A stretch of 64,000 nt of DNA from Brevibacillus brevis NBRC 100599. Lineage in GTDB: Bacteria; Bacillota; Bacilli; Brevibacillales; Brevibacillaceae. The DNA lies in NCBI RefSeq assembly GCF_000010165.1, contig NC_012491.1, positions 1,544,001 to 1,608,000 of the forward strand, given 5' to 3'. Both the position numbers and the translations under genes were made by a program. Shown here piece by piece: positions 27,460 through 35,665 of this stretch (its first letter is position 1; every line of letters starts with the position of its first letter). The notes beneath the pieces were generated by a model. It did not search any database. It saw only the letters and a program-made list of their open reading frames with translations, and was not told where the DNA came from.

Positions 27460-28734
27460 ATGAAGCGGTTTGGATTAGCGATGCAGATTGTCGTCGGTCT
27501 CATTCTGGGTATCCTGGTGGGTGCCATTTTTTACGGCAACCCGGCAGTGGCGACCTATTTACAGCCTATCGGTGATATTTTTCTCCGGTTGATTAAAATG
27601 ATTGTCGTTCCGATCGTTGTTGCCACGCTTATTGTGGGCGTAGCAGGCGTAGGTGACATGAAAAAGCTCGGCAAAATTGGTGGTAAGACAATTCTGTATT
27701 TTGAAATCGTTACCACGATTGCCATTATCATTGGTCTTTTGGCGGCCAATATCTTTCAACCGGGTGTCGGCGTGGATCGAACAGTCCTTACCAAGACTGA
27801 TATCCACAAGTATGTAGACACGGCAGAAGCAACACAGAGTCACGGTATGGTGGAAACATTTGTTAAGATTGTACCAACGAATATCTTTGATTCGCTTGCT
27901 CGTGGTGATATGTTAGCGATTATTTTCTTCTCCGTTCTGTTTGGACTTGGTGTCGCAGCAGCAGGGGAGAAGGGAAGGCCGGTTCTCAACTTTTTCAATG
28001 GAGTCGCGGACGCCATGTTCTGGGTTGTGAACACCATCATGCGTTTCGCTCCGTTCGGTGTTTTTGCACTGATTGGTGTTACCGTTTCCAAATTCGGTTT
28101 GTCTTCCTTGATTCCATTGGGGAAACTGGTTATTTTGGTTCACGTTGCCATGGTGTTCTTCATCTTGGTGGTATTGGGCATCATCGCACGTATCAGCGGA
28201 ATCAAAATCACTTCCCTTCTGCGTGTATTGAAGGACGAGCTGTTGTTGGCTTACTCCACTTCCAGCTCCGAGACTGTACTGCCTAAAATTATGGAAAAAA
28301 TGGAGAAGATGGGCTGTCCGAAGGCGATCGCGTCCTTTGTTATTCCGACAGGCTACTCCTTCAACCTGGATGGTTCCACACTGTACCAGGCACTGGCTGC
28401 TCTGTTCATTGCGCAAATGTATGGTATTCACATGCCAATTAGCACACAGATCACGCTGATGCTCGTACTGATGGTTACGTCCAAAGGGATCGCTGGTGTA
28501 CCGGGAGTATCGTTCGTAGTACTGTTGGCTACCCTCGGCTCTGTAGGTCTCCCAGTAGAAGGTCTTGCTTTCATCGCCGGTGTAGACCGTTTGATGGATA
28601 TGGCTCGTACAGTTGTTAACGTAGTAGGGAATGCGTTGGCAGCAATCGTGATCTCTCGTTGGGAAGGTCAGTTCGACAAAAAGAAAGCAGACGATTATGT
28701 TCAGGCAGTAAAAGCCGATCCGAGTGCTGCTTAA
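27460..28734 (+). CDS. Proton/sodium-glutamate or dicarboxylate symporter (DAACS family)
   Basis: 424 residues of the GltP/GltT/DctA family with eight helices and two re-entrant hairpins. The serine-rich loop STSSSETVLPKIME (HP1), the sodium/substrate motif in GYSFNLDGSTLYQALAALFIAQ, and the HP2/TM8 region TSKGIAGVPG with DRLMDMARTVVNVVGNALA are intact. It imports glutamate/aspartate or C4-dicarboxylates; the TM8 RTVVNV context fits glutamate as well as DctA. Start after GAGGTGTCGGA. Single gene ended by a strong terminator. Confidence 0.92.
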   Translation: MKRFGLAMQIVVGLILGILVGAIFYGNPAVATYLQPIGDIFLRLIKMIVVPIVVATLIVGVAGVGDMKKLGKIGGKTILYFEIVTTIAIIIGLLAANIFQPGVGVDRTVLTKTDIHKYVDTAEATQSHGMVETFVKIVPTNIFDSLARGDMLAIIFFSVLFGLGVAAAGEKGRPVLNFFNGVADAMFWVVNTIMRFAPFGVFALIGVTVSKFGLSSLIPLGKLVILVHVAMVFFILVVLGIIARISGIKITSLLRVLKDELLLAYSTSSSETVLPKIMEKMEKMGCPKAIASFVIPTGYSFNLDGSTLYQALAALFIAQMYGIHMPISTQITLMLVLMVTSKGIAGVPGVSFVVLLATLGSVGLPVEGLAFIAGVDRLMDMARTVVNVVGNALAAIVISRWEGQFDKKKADDYVQAVKADPSAA

Positions 28735-28757
28735 TCTAAGCTATTAATAGTTTGAAG

Positions 28758-28798
28758 AAGCCTCCTGTCAGTGAATTTAGCTGGCAGGAGGCTTTTTT
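28758..28798 (+). terminator. Strong rho-independent terminator
   Basis: AAGCCTCCTGTCAG, a 9-base loop, CTGGCAGGAGGCTT, then TTTT. Confidence 0.95.
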
Positions 28799-28829
28799 GC
28801 ATTGCGTGGAAAAGTGGCTGAAGTGGAAG

Positions 28830-29031
28830 GAAGAAGCGCATTTCCAGTCTACGCTTCGGTCTCCGCCCCGCAATGGGGGGAAGACTGTCCGCTCCGGAAT
28901 AAATGGCGGGAGCGCTTCAAACCAGAAAACGCTAGAGCGTTTTTGTATGTGATAAAAGCTGAAATTCCCCGCCATTTATTCCGGAACTGGGGCGGGCTCT
29001 AGAGGCGCTTGGACTGGAAATGCGCTTCTTC
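28830..29031. repeat. 202-bp intergenic inverted-repeat element
   Basis: Outer arms of 20 bp are perfect inverted copies (28830-28849 and 29012-29031). A second pair of 17-bp arms, CCGGAATAAATGGCGGG (28894-28910) and its complement (28968-28984), is nested inside, and a small hairpin AAAACGCT/AGCGTTTT sits at the tip (28927-28942). It fills the gap between the symporter terminator and the NAD-operon promoter. No transposase or convincing protein is encoded. It looks like a mobile palindromic repeat or structured RNA of unknown class. Confidence 0.75.
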
Positions 29032-29085
29032 TACGCGGCTGTTTTCAACAAATAAAACTCCTTACTTGAAAGTGGGGATTTTTTG

Positions 29086-29114
29086 TTGACACCAAAAACA
29101 GGAAAGAGTAATAT
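29086..29114 (+). promoter_or_regulatory. Promoter of the NAD-salvage operon
   Basis: TTGACA at 29086-29091, a 17-bp spacer, TAATAT at 29109-29114; the first start codon is 79 bp downstream. Confidence 0.7.
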
Positions 29115-29126
29115 GATACCAACAAC

Positions 29127-29152
29127 TTGATAATAACATTTTGTTAATAACA
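29127..29152 (+). promoter_or_regulatory. Candidate NrtR operator (direct repeat)
   Basis: TTGATAATAACA and TTGTTAATAACA (10 of 12 identical) lie 14 bp apart, just downstream of the -10, with a third partial copy TAACAACA near 29158. The position suits repression by the regulator encoded next; this is inference from location. Confidence 0.45.
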
Positions 29153-29192
29153 AAAAAGTAACAACAACTCAGCAGCAAAAAGAGGCGATTGG

Positions 29193-30101
29193 ATGAAAGA
29201 TAAACCTTCTGTCAATAAACAAGGCCAAACCGAACAGGAGTACTTGGAAGCTTATGATGTCAGCCAATTCGAGCGACCGTCTGTGACAGTCGATATGCTG
29301 GTATTCACCGTGATGGATGAGCTGGAAGAGAATTACCGCAAGCTCTCGCCCAAGTCGTTGAAAATATTGCTGGTGAAGCGTGGTGAGCATCCGTATATCG
29401 GCCAATGGGCGTTGCCAGGTGGGTTTGTTACACCTGGGGAGAGTCTGGAGGAGGCAGCCAGACGCGAGCTGCGTACGGAAACAAACGTAGACGACATTTA
29501 CTTGGAGCAGCTCTACACCTGGGGCGATGCGGGCAGAGATCCACGGACATGGGTTATTAGCACGTCGTACATGGCCTTGGTAGACAGCTCGTCTTTACAG
29601 TTGCAGGCAGGGGATGATGCAGAGGAAGCGGAGTGGTACCGCATCGAGGACAGGTGGCTAAAAGAAACGAAGACGGCGACGCTTGACGGCTCCATTACTG
29701 AAAAATGGCTGGAGCTGCGTCTTGTACATGAGAGAGAGCAACTGTCTGCCACGATTAAAATTACCAAAACAGTAACGGGTCGCACTGTACGTGAGACTCG
29801 CGAAATTGTAGAGACGAACAACCTTGCATTTGATCACGCCAAAATCATTCAATACGCACTGGAGCGATTGCGTAACAAGATTGAATACACAGATATCGCC
29901 TTTGCCTTAATGCCGGAGCTGTTTACCCTAAGCGATCTACAACAGGTGTACGAAGTGATTTTGGGACGTGAGCTGTTGGCAGCGGCGTTTCGCAGGAAGG
30001 TAGCCGACAAAGTGGTGGAAACGAATCAATATCGAAAACATGCCGGGCACCGCCCATCCAAGTATTTCCGCTTTAACCCGGAATGGATGGATCAGACGTA
30101 G
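29193..30101 (+). CDS. NrtR-like Nudix-domain transcriptional regulator of NAD metabolism
   Basis: 302 residues: an N-terminal Nudix domain (about 30-170) and a C-terminal winged helix (about 225-300, with FTLSDLQQVYEVILGREL and RPSKYFRF), the NrtR layout. The Nudix box (76-99, GGFVTPGESLEEAARRELR then TETNV) is degenerate, with T for a catalytic E and N for the final G, as expected for a regulator that senses ADP-ribose instead of hydrolysing it. It heads an operon with PARG-like, pnuC and nadR genes, the pathway NrtR controls. A live Nudix ADP-ribose hydrolase is the alternative. Confidence 0.85.
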   Translation: MKDKPSVNKQGQTEQEYLEAYDVSQFERPSVTVDMLVFTVMDELEENYRKLSPKSLKILLVKRGEHPYIGQWALPGGFVTPGESLEEAARRELRTETNVDDIYLEQLYTWGDAGRDPRTWVISTSYMALVDSSSLQLQAGDDAEEAEWYRIEDRWLKETKTATLDGSITEKWLELRLVHEREQLSATIKITKTVTGRTVRETREIVETNNLAFDHAKIIQYALERLRNKIEYTDIAFALMPELFTLSDLQQVYEVILGRELLAAAFRRKVADKVVETNQYRKHAGHRPSKYFRFNPEWMDQT

Positions 30102-30125
30102 CCCCATACCAGGGAGGAAATCACA

Positions 30126-30986
30126 ATGAATCAGGGACACAATCGAAGCGTACGCGTACGAATCGCGCAAGAGACGCTGCAAATCATAGAGCAGGGCTAC
30201 TACGTAAACAAAGCGGGAGAAAAGAAGAGCATTACGGAGGATCTCGCTGCTGCCATCAGCCAGTCGGTCTTGTATCGTCCAAATGATTTGGCTGCAGATA
30301 CAGTACAACTGCCATCACATCAAACAACAGCTGCACAACTGCGTGCCAAGATCGAGGTCACCTCGGAATCCAGCCTGGATGCAGCCAAGCGCCTTGTCGT
30401 TTCTGAGAAACGAGCAGATGCCGTATGCTTGAATTTTGCTTCCGCCAAAAATCCGGGCGGAGGATTCCTAGGGGGAAGTCAGGCGCAGGAAGAGAGCTTG
30501 GCGCGTTCCTCTGGTCTGTATCCTTGCATCGTGCAAATGCAGGAAATGTACACCTACCATCGCCAGTTGAAAACCTGCTTTTATTCCGACTACATGATTT
30601 ATTCACCGCGGGTCCCCGTGGTCCGCGATCAAAGCGATCAGCTTTTGCCTGATCCATACCTCTTGTCTTTCGTAACGGCGCCTGCTGTGAATGCGGGGGT
30701 TGTTCGTGAGCGAGAGCCTGAAAATATCGCAAAGATTGGTCCTGTCATGATGGAGCGCATCCGGAAAATTTTGCGGGCAGCAGCCATTCACAACCATCGG
30801 ACGATCATTTTGGGGGCGTACGGCTGCGGAGTATTCCGCAACAAAGCGGAGGACGTAGCAGATTACTTTGCGACTGTTTTGATCGAGGAACAGTATGCAC
30901 AGCTTTTTGAACACATTGTTTTTGCCGTCTACGACAATTCTGCGCGCCAGGAAAACCTGCGAGCGTTCAAGGAGAGATTCGCATGA
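30126..30986 (+). CDS. PARG-like poly(ADP-ribose) glycohydrolase (TIGR02452 family)
   Basis: 286 residues of the microbial PARG/macro-domain family. The signature is intact: NFASAKNPGGGFLGG with GGG at 111-113, and QEE at 121-123, which in characterised bacterial PARGs positions the catalytic glutamate; GAYGCGVFRNK follows near the C-terminus. It should hydrolyse poly- or mono-ADP-ribose (or a related nucleotide) to ADP-ribose. It lies 24 bp after the NrtR-like gene, with AGGGAGG before the ATG, and overlaps pnuC by 4 bases. Confidence 0.88.
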   Translation: MNQGHNRSVRVRIAQETLQIIEQGYYVNKAGEKKSITEDLAAAISQSVLYRPNDLAADTVQLPSHQTTAAQLRAKIEVTSESSLDAAKRLVVSEKRADAVCLNFASAKNPGGGFLGGSQAQEESLARSSGLYPCIVQMQEMYTYHRQLKTCFYSDYMIYSPRVPVVRDQSDQLLPDPYLLSFVTAPAVNAGVVREREPENIAKIGPVMMERIRKILRAAAIHNHRTIILGAYGCGVFRNKAEDVADYFATVLIEEQYAQLFEHIVFAVYDNSARQENLRAFKERFA

Positions 30987-31696
30987 ATGCGAAAAGCACC
31001 GGCTTTTTAGCAGACTGGAATTGGTTTGAAAAAATTTGGCTCATCTCGTTTACACTCGTTACCCTCTACTTGTATTTCGCGCTGGATGATACATTCATCG
31101 GCTTGATCGCCTCCTTAACAGGGATGCTGAGTGTCGTGCTCGTCGCCAAAGGAAAGACGTGGAGTTATTACCCGGGTATCATCAATGTGGTTTTGTACGC
31201 GTTCGTCGCCTATGGGCAAAAGTACTATGGGGAAGTCATGCTGAATCTTCTCTATTTTTTGCCGATGCAATTCATAGGACTCTACCTGTGGCGCAAAAAC
31301 CGCGTGTCCGAAGTCAAACAAAATGACGTCAAGATTGCGATTTTGTCCAACCGAGCACGCATCTGGTGGACGATCTTGAGCATCATCGCAACCATTGCCT
31401 ACGGGTTTGTATTGAAGCAAATGGGCGGGGCCTTGCCTTTTGTTGATTCCTTGACGGCTGTTCTCTCCGTCATCGCGATGCTTTTCATGGTGAAGCGCTT
31501 GGTCGAGCAGTGGGTGGTCTGGATCATTATTGATTTGTTCACGATCTACATGTGGCTGGCAGCGTTTTTGAAGGACGGAAGCGATATTTCGATGCTGGTC
31601 ATGTGGTCCGCTTATTTAGTGAATGCCGTCTACGGCTTGATGAACTGGGTAAAACAGTATCGCAAGCAAAGGGAGGAGCAAACATGGGGAGCGTAG
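30983..31696 (+). CDS. pnuC: Nicotinamide riboside transporter PnuC
   Basis: 237 residues, about seven membrane helices, PnuC family. Recognisable substrate-path motifs: WSYYPGIINVVLYAFVAYGQKYYGE, MQFIGLYLWRKN, and VVWIIIDLFTIYMWL. PnuC takes up nicotinamide riboside by facilitated diffusion, driven by phosphorylation inside; the kinase is the next gene. Start codon overlaps the PARG stop (ATGA-type), and its end overlaps nadR by 13 bases, so stoichiometric coupling is likely. Confidence 0.93.
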   Translation: MNAKSTGFLADWNWFEKIWLISFTLVTLYLYFALDDTFIGLIASLTGMLSVVLVAKGKTWSYYPGIINVVLYAFVAYGQKYYGEVMLNLLYFLPMQFIGLYLWRKNRVSEVKQNDVKIAILSNRARIWWTILSIIATIAYGFVLKQMGGALPFVDSLTAVLSVIAMLFMVKRLVEQWVVWIIIDLFTIYMWLAAFLKDGSDISMLVMWSAYLVNAVYGLMNWVKQYRKQREEQTWGA

Positions 31697-32742
31697 GCTT
31701 CATTGGCGGCAAATTTTTGCCACTTCATCAAGGACATGTATACGCGATTACACAGGCGGCCTGCCGCTGCGACGAGCTATACGTCGTTCTCTCGCACAGC
31801 CCTACGCGCGACCGAAAGCTGTGTGAGGAGGCAGGAATCAGGTCCATTCCCTATGAAGTACGGTTGAGATGGCTGTCCACGCTGGTTAAGGACATGGAAA
31901 ATGTCCGTGTGCTTGCAGTTGAGGATCTTGCGGATAGCGACGAGAGCTACGATTGGGAGGCGGGAGCAGCGGACATCAAGCGCGAGATCGGGAAAAAAAT
32001 CGATCTGGTTTTCAGCTCAGAGTCCGCCTATGATCCGATTTTTCGCCGTTTATACCCGGAGGCAGCGCACATCATTCTCGATGAATCGCGCAGCCAAGTA
32101 CCGATCTCCGCTACCCAGATTCGCAACGAAGGGGTCTTCGCTCATTGGCAGCACATCCCGGCTATTGTTCAGCCCTATTTCGTCAAAAAGGTAGTCATGG
32201 TAGGAACAGAGAGCTGTGGAAAATCGACCTTGACCCGTTATCTTGCGAAAATCTACAACACTATGTTTGTCGAGGAGTACGGTCGCACAATCTGCGAAGA
32301 GGTTGGGGGCTGCGATACGATTTTGACACCGGAGTATTTCCCGCACATCGCGTATGGTCACAAAATGGAAGAATACAAAGCGCTCCAGCAAGCCAACAAG
32401 CTCTTGTTTATCGATACCGAAGCGATTGTCACCCAGTTTTACTCTGAACTGTACACCGGGCAAACCTTCCCTGTTCTTGACCAGATTGCCAAAGAGCAGG
32501 CGTATGATTTGTGGCTATTGATGGAGCCAGATGTCGCATGGGTAGATGATGGACTGCGTGTGCACGGAGACGAGCAAGTGCGCCTGCACAATCACGAAAA
32601 GCTGCGTAAGATGCTGGATGATCGGGGAATTACGTACGTGACATTGCGAGGAAATTATGCGGAGAGACTGCAAGGAGCTATGCAGCATGTCGATCAACTG
32701 TTGAAGGCGACTTCTCAACGAGCTGAAATTGGGCTAGACTAA
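31684..32742 (+). CDS. nadR: NadR-like NMN adenylyltransferase / ribosylnicotinamide kinase
   Basis: 352 residues in two domains. The nucleotidyltransferase part (1-165) has GGKFLPLHQGHV with H15-x-x-H18 and SATQIR. The kinase part (170-350) has P-loop GTESCGKST (174-182). It lacks the N-terminal helix-turn-helix of the enterobacterial NadR, so it is enzymatic only: nicotinamide riboside to NMN to NAD. The ATG at 31684 inside pnuC follows GGGAGGAG. Confidence 0.93.
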   Translation: MGSVGFIGGKFLPLHQGHVYAITQAACRCDELYVVLSHSPTRDRKLCEEAGIRSIPYEVRLRWLSTLVKDMENVRVLAVEDLADSDESYDWEAGAADIKREIGKKIDLVFSSESAYDPIFRRLYPEAAHIILDESRSQVPISATQIRNEGVFAHWQHIPAIVQPYFVKKVVMVGTESCGKSTLTRYLAKIYNTMFVEEYGRTICEEVGGCDTILTPEYFPHIAYGHKMEEYKALQQANKLLFIDTEAIVTQFYSELYTGQTFPVLDQIAKEQAYDLWLLMEPDVAWVDDGLRVHGDEQVRLHNHEKLRKMLDDRGITYVTLRGNYAERLQGAMQHVDQLLKATSQRAEIGLD

Positions 32743-32783
32743 AGTCATCAAACGATTCTGACAGTAGAAGGGAGCCGTGCTGC

Positions 32784-33371
32784 ATGCAGTCGATCGTACA
32801 GCCGCTATCCCCCCTTAGCTTGAAGGAATGGGCAGTCGCCGTCAAAGCGCTTGGAGAAGGTGAGCAGATCATCACGATCCGCAAGGGTGGGTTATACGAA
32901 GAAACACGAGAATTCCGCTTGGAAAACAATCAATTTTATTTGTATCCGACCTATGAGCACCAGAAGCGCGACATGGTAAAGGCAGACTACCAACATCTGT
33001 TAGATGCGACCCTCGAAGGCTGGACAATGGACAAGAAGACCGTGACGATCGAATATTTTGCCGAAGTAACCGACGATGTAGAGCTGATGGACGAAGCCAA
33101 GCTGCGCGCGCTATCGCCCTTCCACATCTGGACGGAAAATTTCGCAGATGTGCGCTTGCATTGGAAGAAAAAACAGCCGCTGCACATTTTGTTCGTGCGG
33201 ATGTATCGATTAGAGCAACCGGTAGAAATTCCGATTGACGCTGCTTATCAGGGCTGCAAATCCTGGCATGATCTATTGGTGGAGATTCCGCGAGCTACGT
33301 TTACGCCTGTGCTTTCCGACGAGGAGTTCGCAGGGAAAAAAGCTGCGATCATGACGATTCTGCAAAACTAA
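32784..33371 (+). CDS. DUF1802 family protein
   Basis: 195 residues, cytoplasmic. Starts with the family pattern LKEWAVAVKALGEGEQIITIRKGGLYEE and has FYLYPTYEHQ and a central region rich in charged residues. DUF1802 has no known function. It lies 41 bp after nadR with AAGGGAG before the ATG and is plausibly the last gene of the NAD operon. Confidence 0.8.
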   Translation: MQSIVQPLSPLSLKEWAVAVKALGEGEQIITIRKGGLYEETREFRLENNQFYLYPTYEHQKRDMVKADYQHLLDATLEGWTMDKKTVTIEYFAEVTDDVELMDEAKLRALSPFHIWTENFADVRLHWKKKQPLHILFVRMYRLEQPVEIPIDAAYQGCKSWHDLLVEIPRATFTPVLSDEEFAGKKAAIMTILQN

Positions 33372-33403
33372 CATTCCATTTTACTCTTGTCTGGAGGGTT
33401 CTC

Positions 33404-34384
33404 ATGAAAGCGATCCTGGTAACGGAATTAGGCGGGCCAGAGACGATGAAATATGCGGAAGTCGAGATGCCGACCATGTCATCTACACAAGTCCTGATCC
33501 GCGTCGAGATGACCAGTGTCAATTTTGCCGATATCAAATCCAGGTATGGAAAAAAGGGAGCTGCCAAGCTGCCGTTTATCCCGGGACTCGATGCGACTGG
33601 CGTGATCGAACAGGTAGGGGCAGAGGTGCAAAGCCTGAAGGTGGGACAACGAGTCATTGCGTTTCCGGCCAACGGATCATACGCCGAGTATATCGTGGCG
33701 GAAGAGTGTTTGACTTTTGCACTGCCAGATCAAATCAGCACGGAAACAGCAGCCGCTTGCCCAGTCGTGTCATTTACTTCGTACCAGCTACTGGCGAAGG
33801 TTGCCCGCATTGCCAAAGGGGAAACTGTACTGATTCACGCTGCGGCAGGCGGAATTGGGACGACGGCGATTCAATTAGCCAAGCTACTCGGAGCAGGTCG
33901 TGTCATCGGAACAGTCGGTAATGAAGCAAAGGCGGAAATTGCCTTGTCAGCTGGTGCCGACCATGTGATTTGCAATGATCGCGAAGATTTTGTGGAGAGT
34001 GTACGCGCGCTGACGGATGGTGCGGGAGCCGATGTGATTTTGGACTCGATTTCTGGAACGGTGAGCGAGCGTAGTCTCGAGTGCCTCGCTTGGTACGGCC
34101 GACTCGTCCATTTTGGCAATGCCAGCGGTGAAATCGGTCAGATCAAGACAATCGATTTGCACGCAAGCTGCCGCTCTGTATTAGGCTTCAGCTTTGGTAC
34201 GACACGCAAGCTGCGTCCACACTTGTTACAGGATACTGCCAAGCAAGTTTTGGACTATTTGGCGAATGGACAGCTGGATATCAAGATCGGCAAGCATTTT
34301 GCATTGGAAGAAGCAGCAAGTGCCCATGCGTTGGTAGAGAGTAGGGCGAGTACGGGAAAAGTACTGCTGGATGTGCGTTCGTAA
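33404..34384 (+). CDS. Quinone oxidoreductase-like medium-chain dehydrogenase/reductase
   Basis: 326 residues, zinc-free MDR (QOR/crotonase-reductase-like) protein. The GroES-like N-domain is followed by the cofactor-binding signature HAAAGGIGTTAIQLAKLLGA near 145-165, typical for NADPH. No structural zinc cysteines are visible. Probable reductant of quinones or enones; substrate unknown. Start after GGAGGG. Confidence 0.9.
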   Translation: MKAILVTELGGPETMKYAEVEMPTMSSTQVLIRVEMTSVNFADIKSRYGKKGAAKLPFIPGLDATGVIEQVGAEVQSLKVGQRVIAFPANGSYAEYIVAEECLTFALPDQISTETAAACPVVSFTSYQLLAKVARIAKGETVLIHAAAGGIGTTAIQLAKLLGAGRVIGTVGNEAKAEIALSAGADHVICNDREDFVESVRALTDGAGADVILDSISGTVSERSLECLAWYGRLVHFGNASGEIGQIKTIDLHASCRSVLGFSFGTTRKLRPHLLQDTAKQVLDYLANGQLDIKIGKHFALEEAASAHALVESRASTGKVLLDVRS

Positions 34385-34451
34385 CGATGTGGAGCCCTTG
34401 CTGACTCAAAAGCGAGGGCTTATTTTCTATCATTTTGGAGAGGTGAATGCT

Positions 34452-34931
34452 ATGCAGATGATTTCAACAAGTGAACTGGACAAAAACGTCATCACTGAAT
34501 TTTTTATCAAACATTGGGGAAGTCCGCAAATGGTCATCTCCAGTGGCGTTTTCCAATGCGATGCGCTGGACGGCTACGCAGTAATGGGGGAAGAGGGTGC
34601 AATCAACGGATTTATTTCTTATGTGCTCGAAGATCAGGAATGTGAAATTATTTCCTTGGACAGTTTGATCGAAAACAAAGGAATCGGGACCGCCCTTCTC
34701 AATCAAGTAGAGCAGACCGCCAAAGAAAAAGGCTGCCACCGGATGAAGCTCATCACCACCAACGATAACCTGCACGCCATGGGCTTTTACCAAAAAAGAG
34801 GCTATCAGTTTCACGAGCTGTACATCCATGCTGTGGACAAGGCCCGGCAAATCAAACCAGAAATCCCCCTTATCGCAGACAATGGCATCCCAATCCGCGA
34901 TGAAATCCTTTTTATTAAAAAGCTTTTTTGA
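34452..34931 (+). CDS. GNAT family N-acetyltransferase
   Basis: 159 residues with the acetyl-CoA loop NKGIGTALLNQVE (about 75-87) and the late NLHAMGFYQKRGYQ segment. The acceptor is unknown. ATG 34452 follows GAGAGGTG. It lies 67 bp downstream of the reductase on the same strand and could be cotranscribed. Confidence 0.9.
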   Translation: MQMISTSELDKNVITEFFIKHWGSPQMVISSGVFQCDALDGYAVMGEEGAINGFISYVLEDQECEIISLDSLIENKGIGTALLNQVEQTAKEKGCHRMKLITTNDNLHAMGFYQKRGYQFHELYIHAVDKARQIKPEIPLIADNGIPIRDEILFIKKLF

Positions 34932-34963
34932 AAATAGCCTCGCAGAACCAACTGTTGTCCGAA

Positions 34964-35042
34964 AAGCGAAGGTACATGTTTGGAAGGAGACCGCCCGAAC
35001 GCAGTGAGGAAAAAGGCGACTGGAAAACATGTGCCTTCGCTT
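34964..35042. repeat. 79-bp intergenic inverted-repeat element
   Basis: Arms 34964-34981 (AAGCGAAGGTACATGTTT) and 35025-35042 are inverted copies of 18 bp with one difference. The loop of 43 bp contains ACCGCCCGAACGC. It lies between the GNAT gene and the Rrf2 promoter, without a T-run directly after it. The motif next to the arm, CATGTTTTCCAGTC on the minus strand, resembles CATTTCCAGTC in the 28830 element, so the two may be related. Confidence 0.6.
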
Positions 35043-35103
35043 CCCCCAACCACCGCAGATTGAAAACCTCCAGTTTTAAAAAAAGTTTGCCCCCACACAA
35101 TTG

Positions 35104-35138
35104 TTGACATTCGTAACTGTACGAATTAATATTACAGT
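35104..35138 (+). promoter_or_regulatory. Rrf2 gene promoter with overlapping palindromic operators
   Basis: TTGACA at 35104-35109, a 17-bp spacer, TAATAT at 35127-35132. The spacer is itself a dyad: ATTCGTA-ACTG-TACGAAT (35109-35126). A second dyad ACTGTA/TACAGT (35116-35121, 35133-35138) overlaps the -10. Autoregulation by the Rrf2 protein is likely. Confidence 0.6.
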
Positions 35139-35165
35139 ACTCTTCGCAAGGAGGCCGTCTGTGAC

Positions 35166-35603
35166 GTGAATAGTGAATTTACCATTGCTGTTCACAGCTT
35201 GGCTTTGTTGGCTCATATCCCGGAGCATATGGCAAGCAGTGAGCTCATCGCAAAAAATGTATGTACGAATCCAGCCAGAATTCGCAAAATCATGAGCATT
35301 CTGCGTAAGAACGAATTTGTGAAGACCAAAGAGGGAATTGGCGGCGGTTATATCCTCGCGTGCGACCCGAATGAGGTCACCTTGGCCGAGATATATCGTT
35401 CGATCTCGAATGGTACGCTGAAGCCGCACTGGTGTTCGGGAGATCCGCAAGAAGCGTGTCAGGTTTCTGCGAATATGCACGGAGTTATGGATCAGATTTT
35501 TACCGAAGCAGAGATGTACTTTACAAAATATTTGGAACAAATCACGATCCAAACCGTATTAGATAAAGTCCGTCATGGATGTCAGGAGAGTTCGCAACAG
35601 TAA
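35166..35603 (+). CDS. Rrf2-family transcriptional regulator
   Basis: 145 residues, GTG start after AAGGAGG. Winged helix with MASSELIAKNVCTNPARIRKIMSILRKNEFV and the wing GIGGGYILA. Cysteines are present (C33, C92, C99, C139) but not in the spaced trio that binds Fe-S in IscR/NsrR, so a YwnA/CymR/SaiR-like protein responding to thiol or redox cues is more likely. Operators overlap its own promoter. Confidence 0.88.
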   Translation: MNSEFTIAVHSLALLAHIPEHMASSELIAKNVCTNPARIRKIMSILRKNEFVKTKEGIGGGYILACDPNEVTLAEIYRSISNGTLKPHWCSGDPQEACQVSANMHGVMDQIFTEAEMYFTKYLEQITIQTVLDKVRHGCQESSQQ

Positions 35604-35665
35604 CCTTACAAATTTTTAACATGGAAACTGTAATGATTTCCGTTACAATTAGGAGGTGCACCAGA

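Noticed and set aside
28736..29002. Short frames on both strands across the inverted-repeat element
   Set aside because: Their sequences merely translate the palindrome in both directions, with no ribosome site of quality or known domain.
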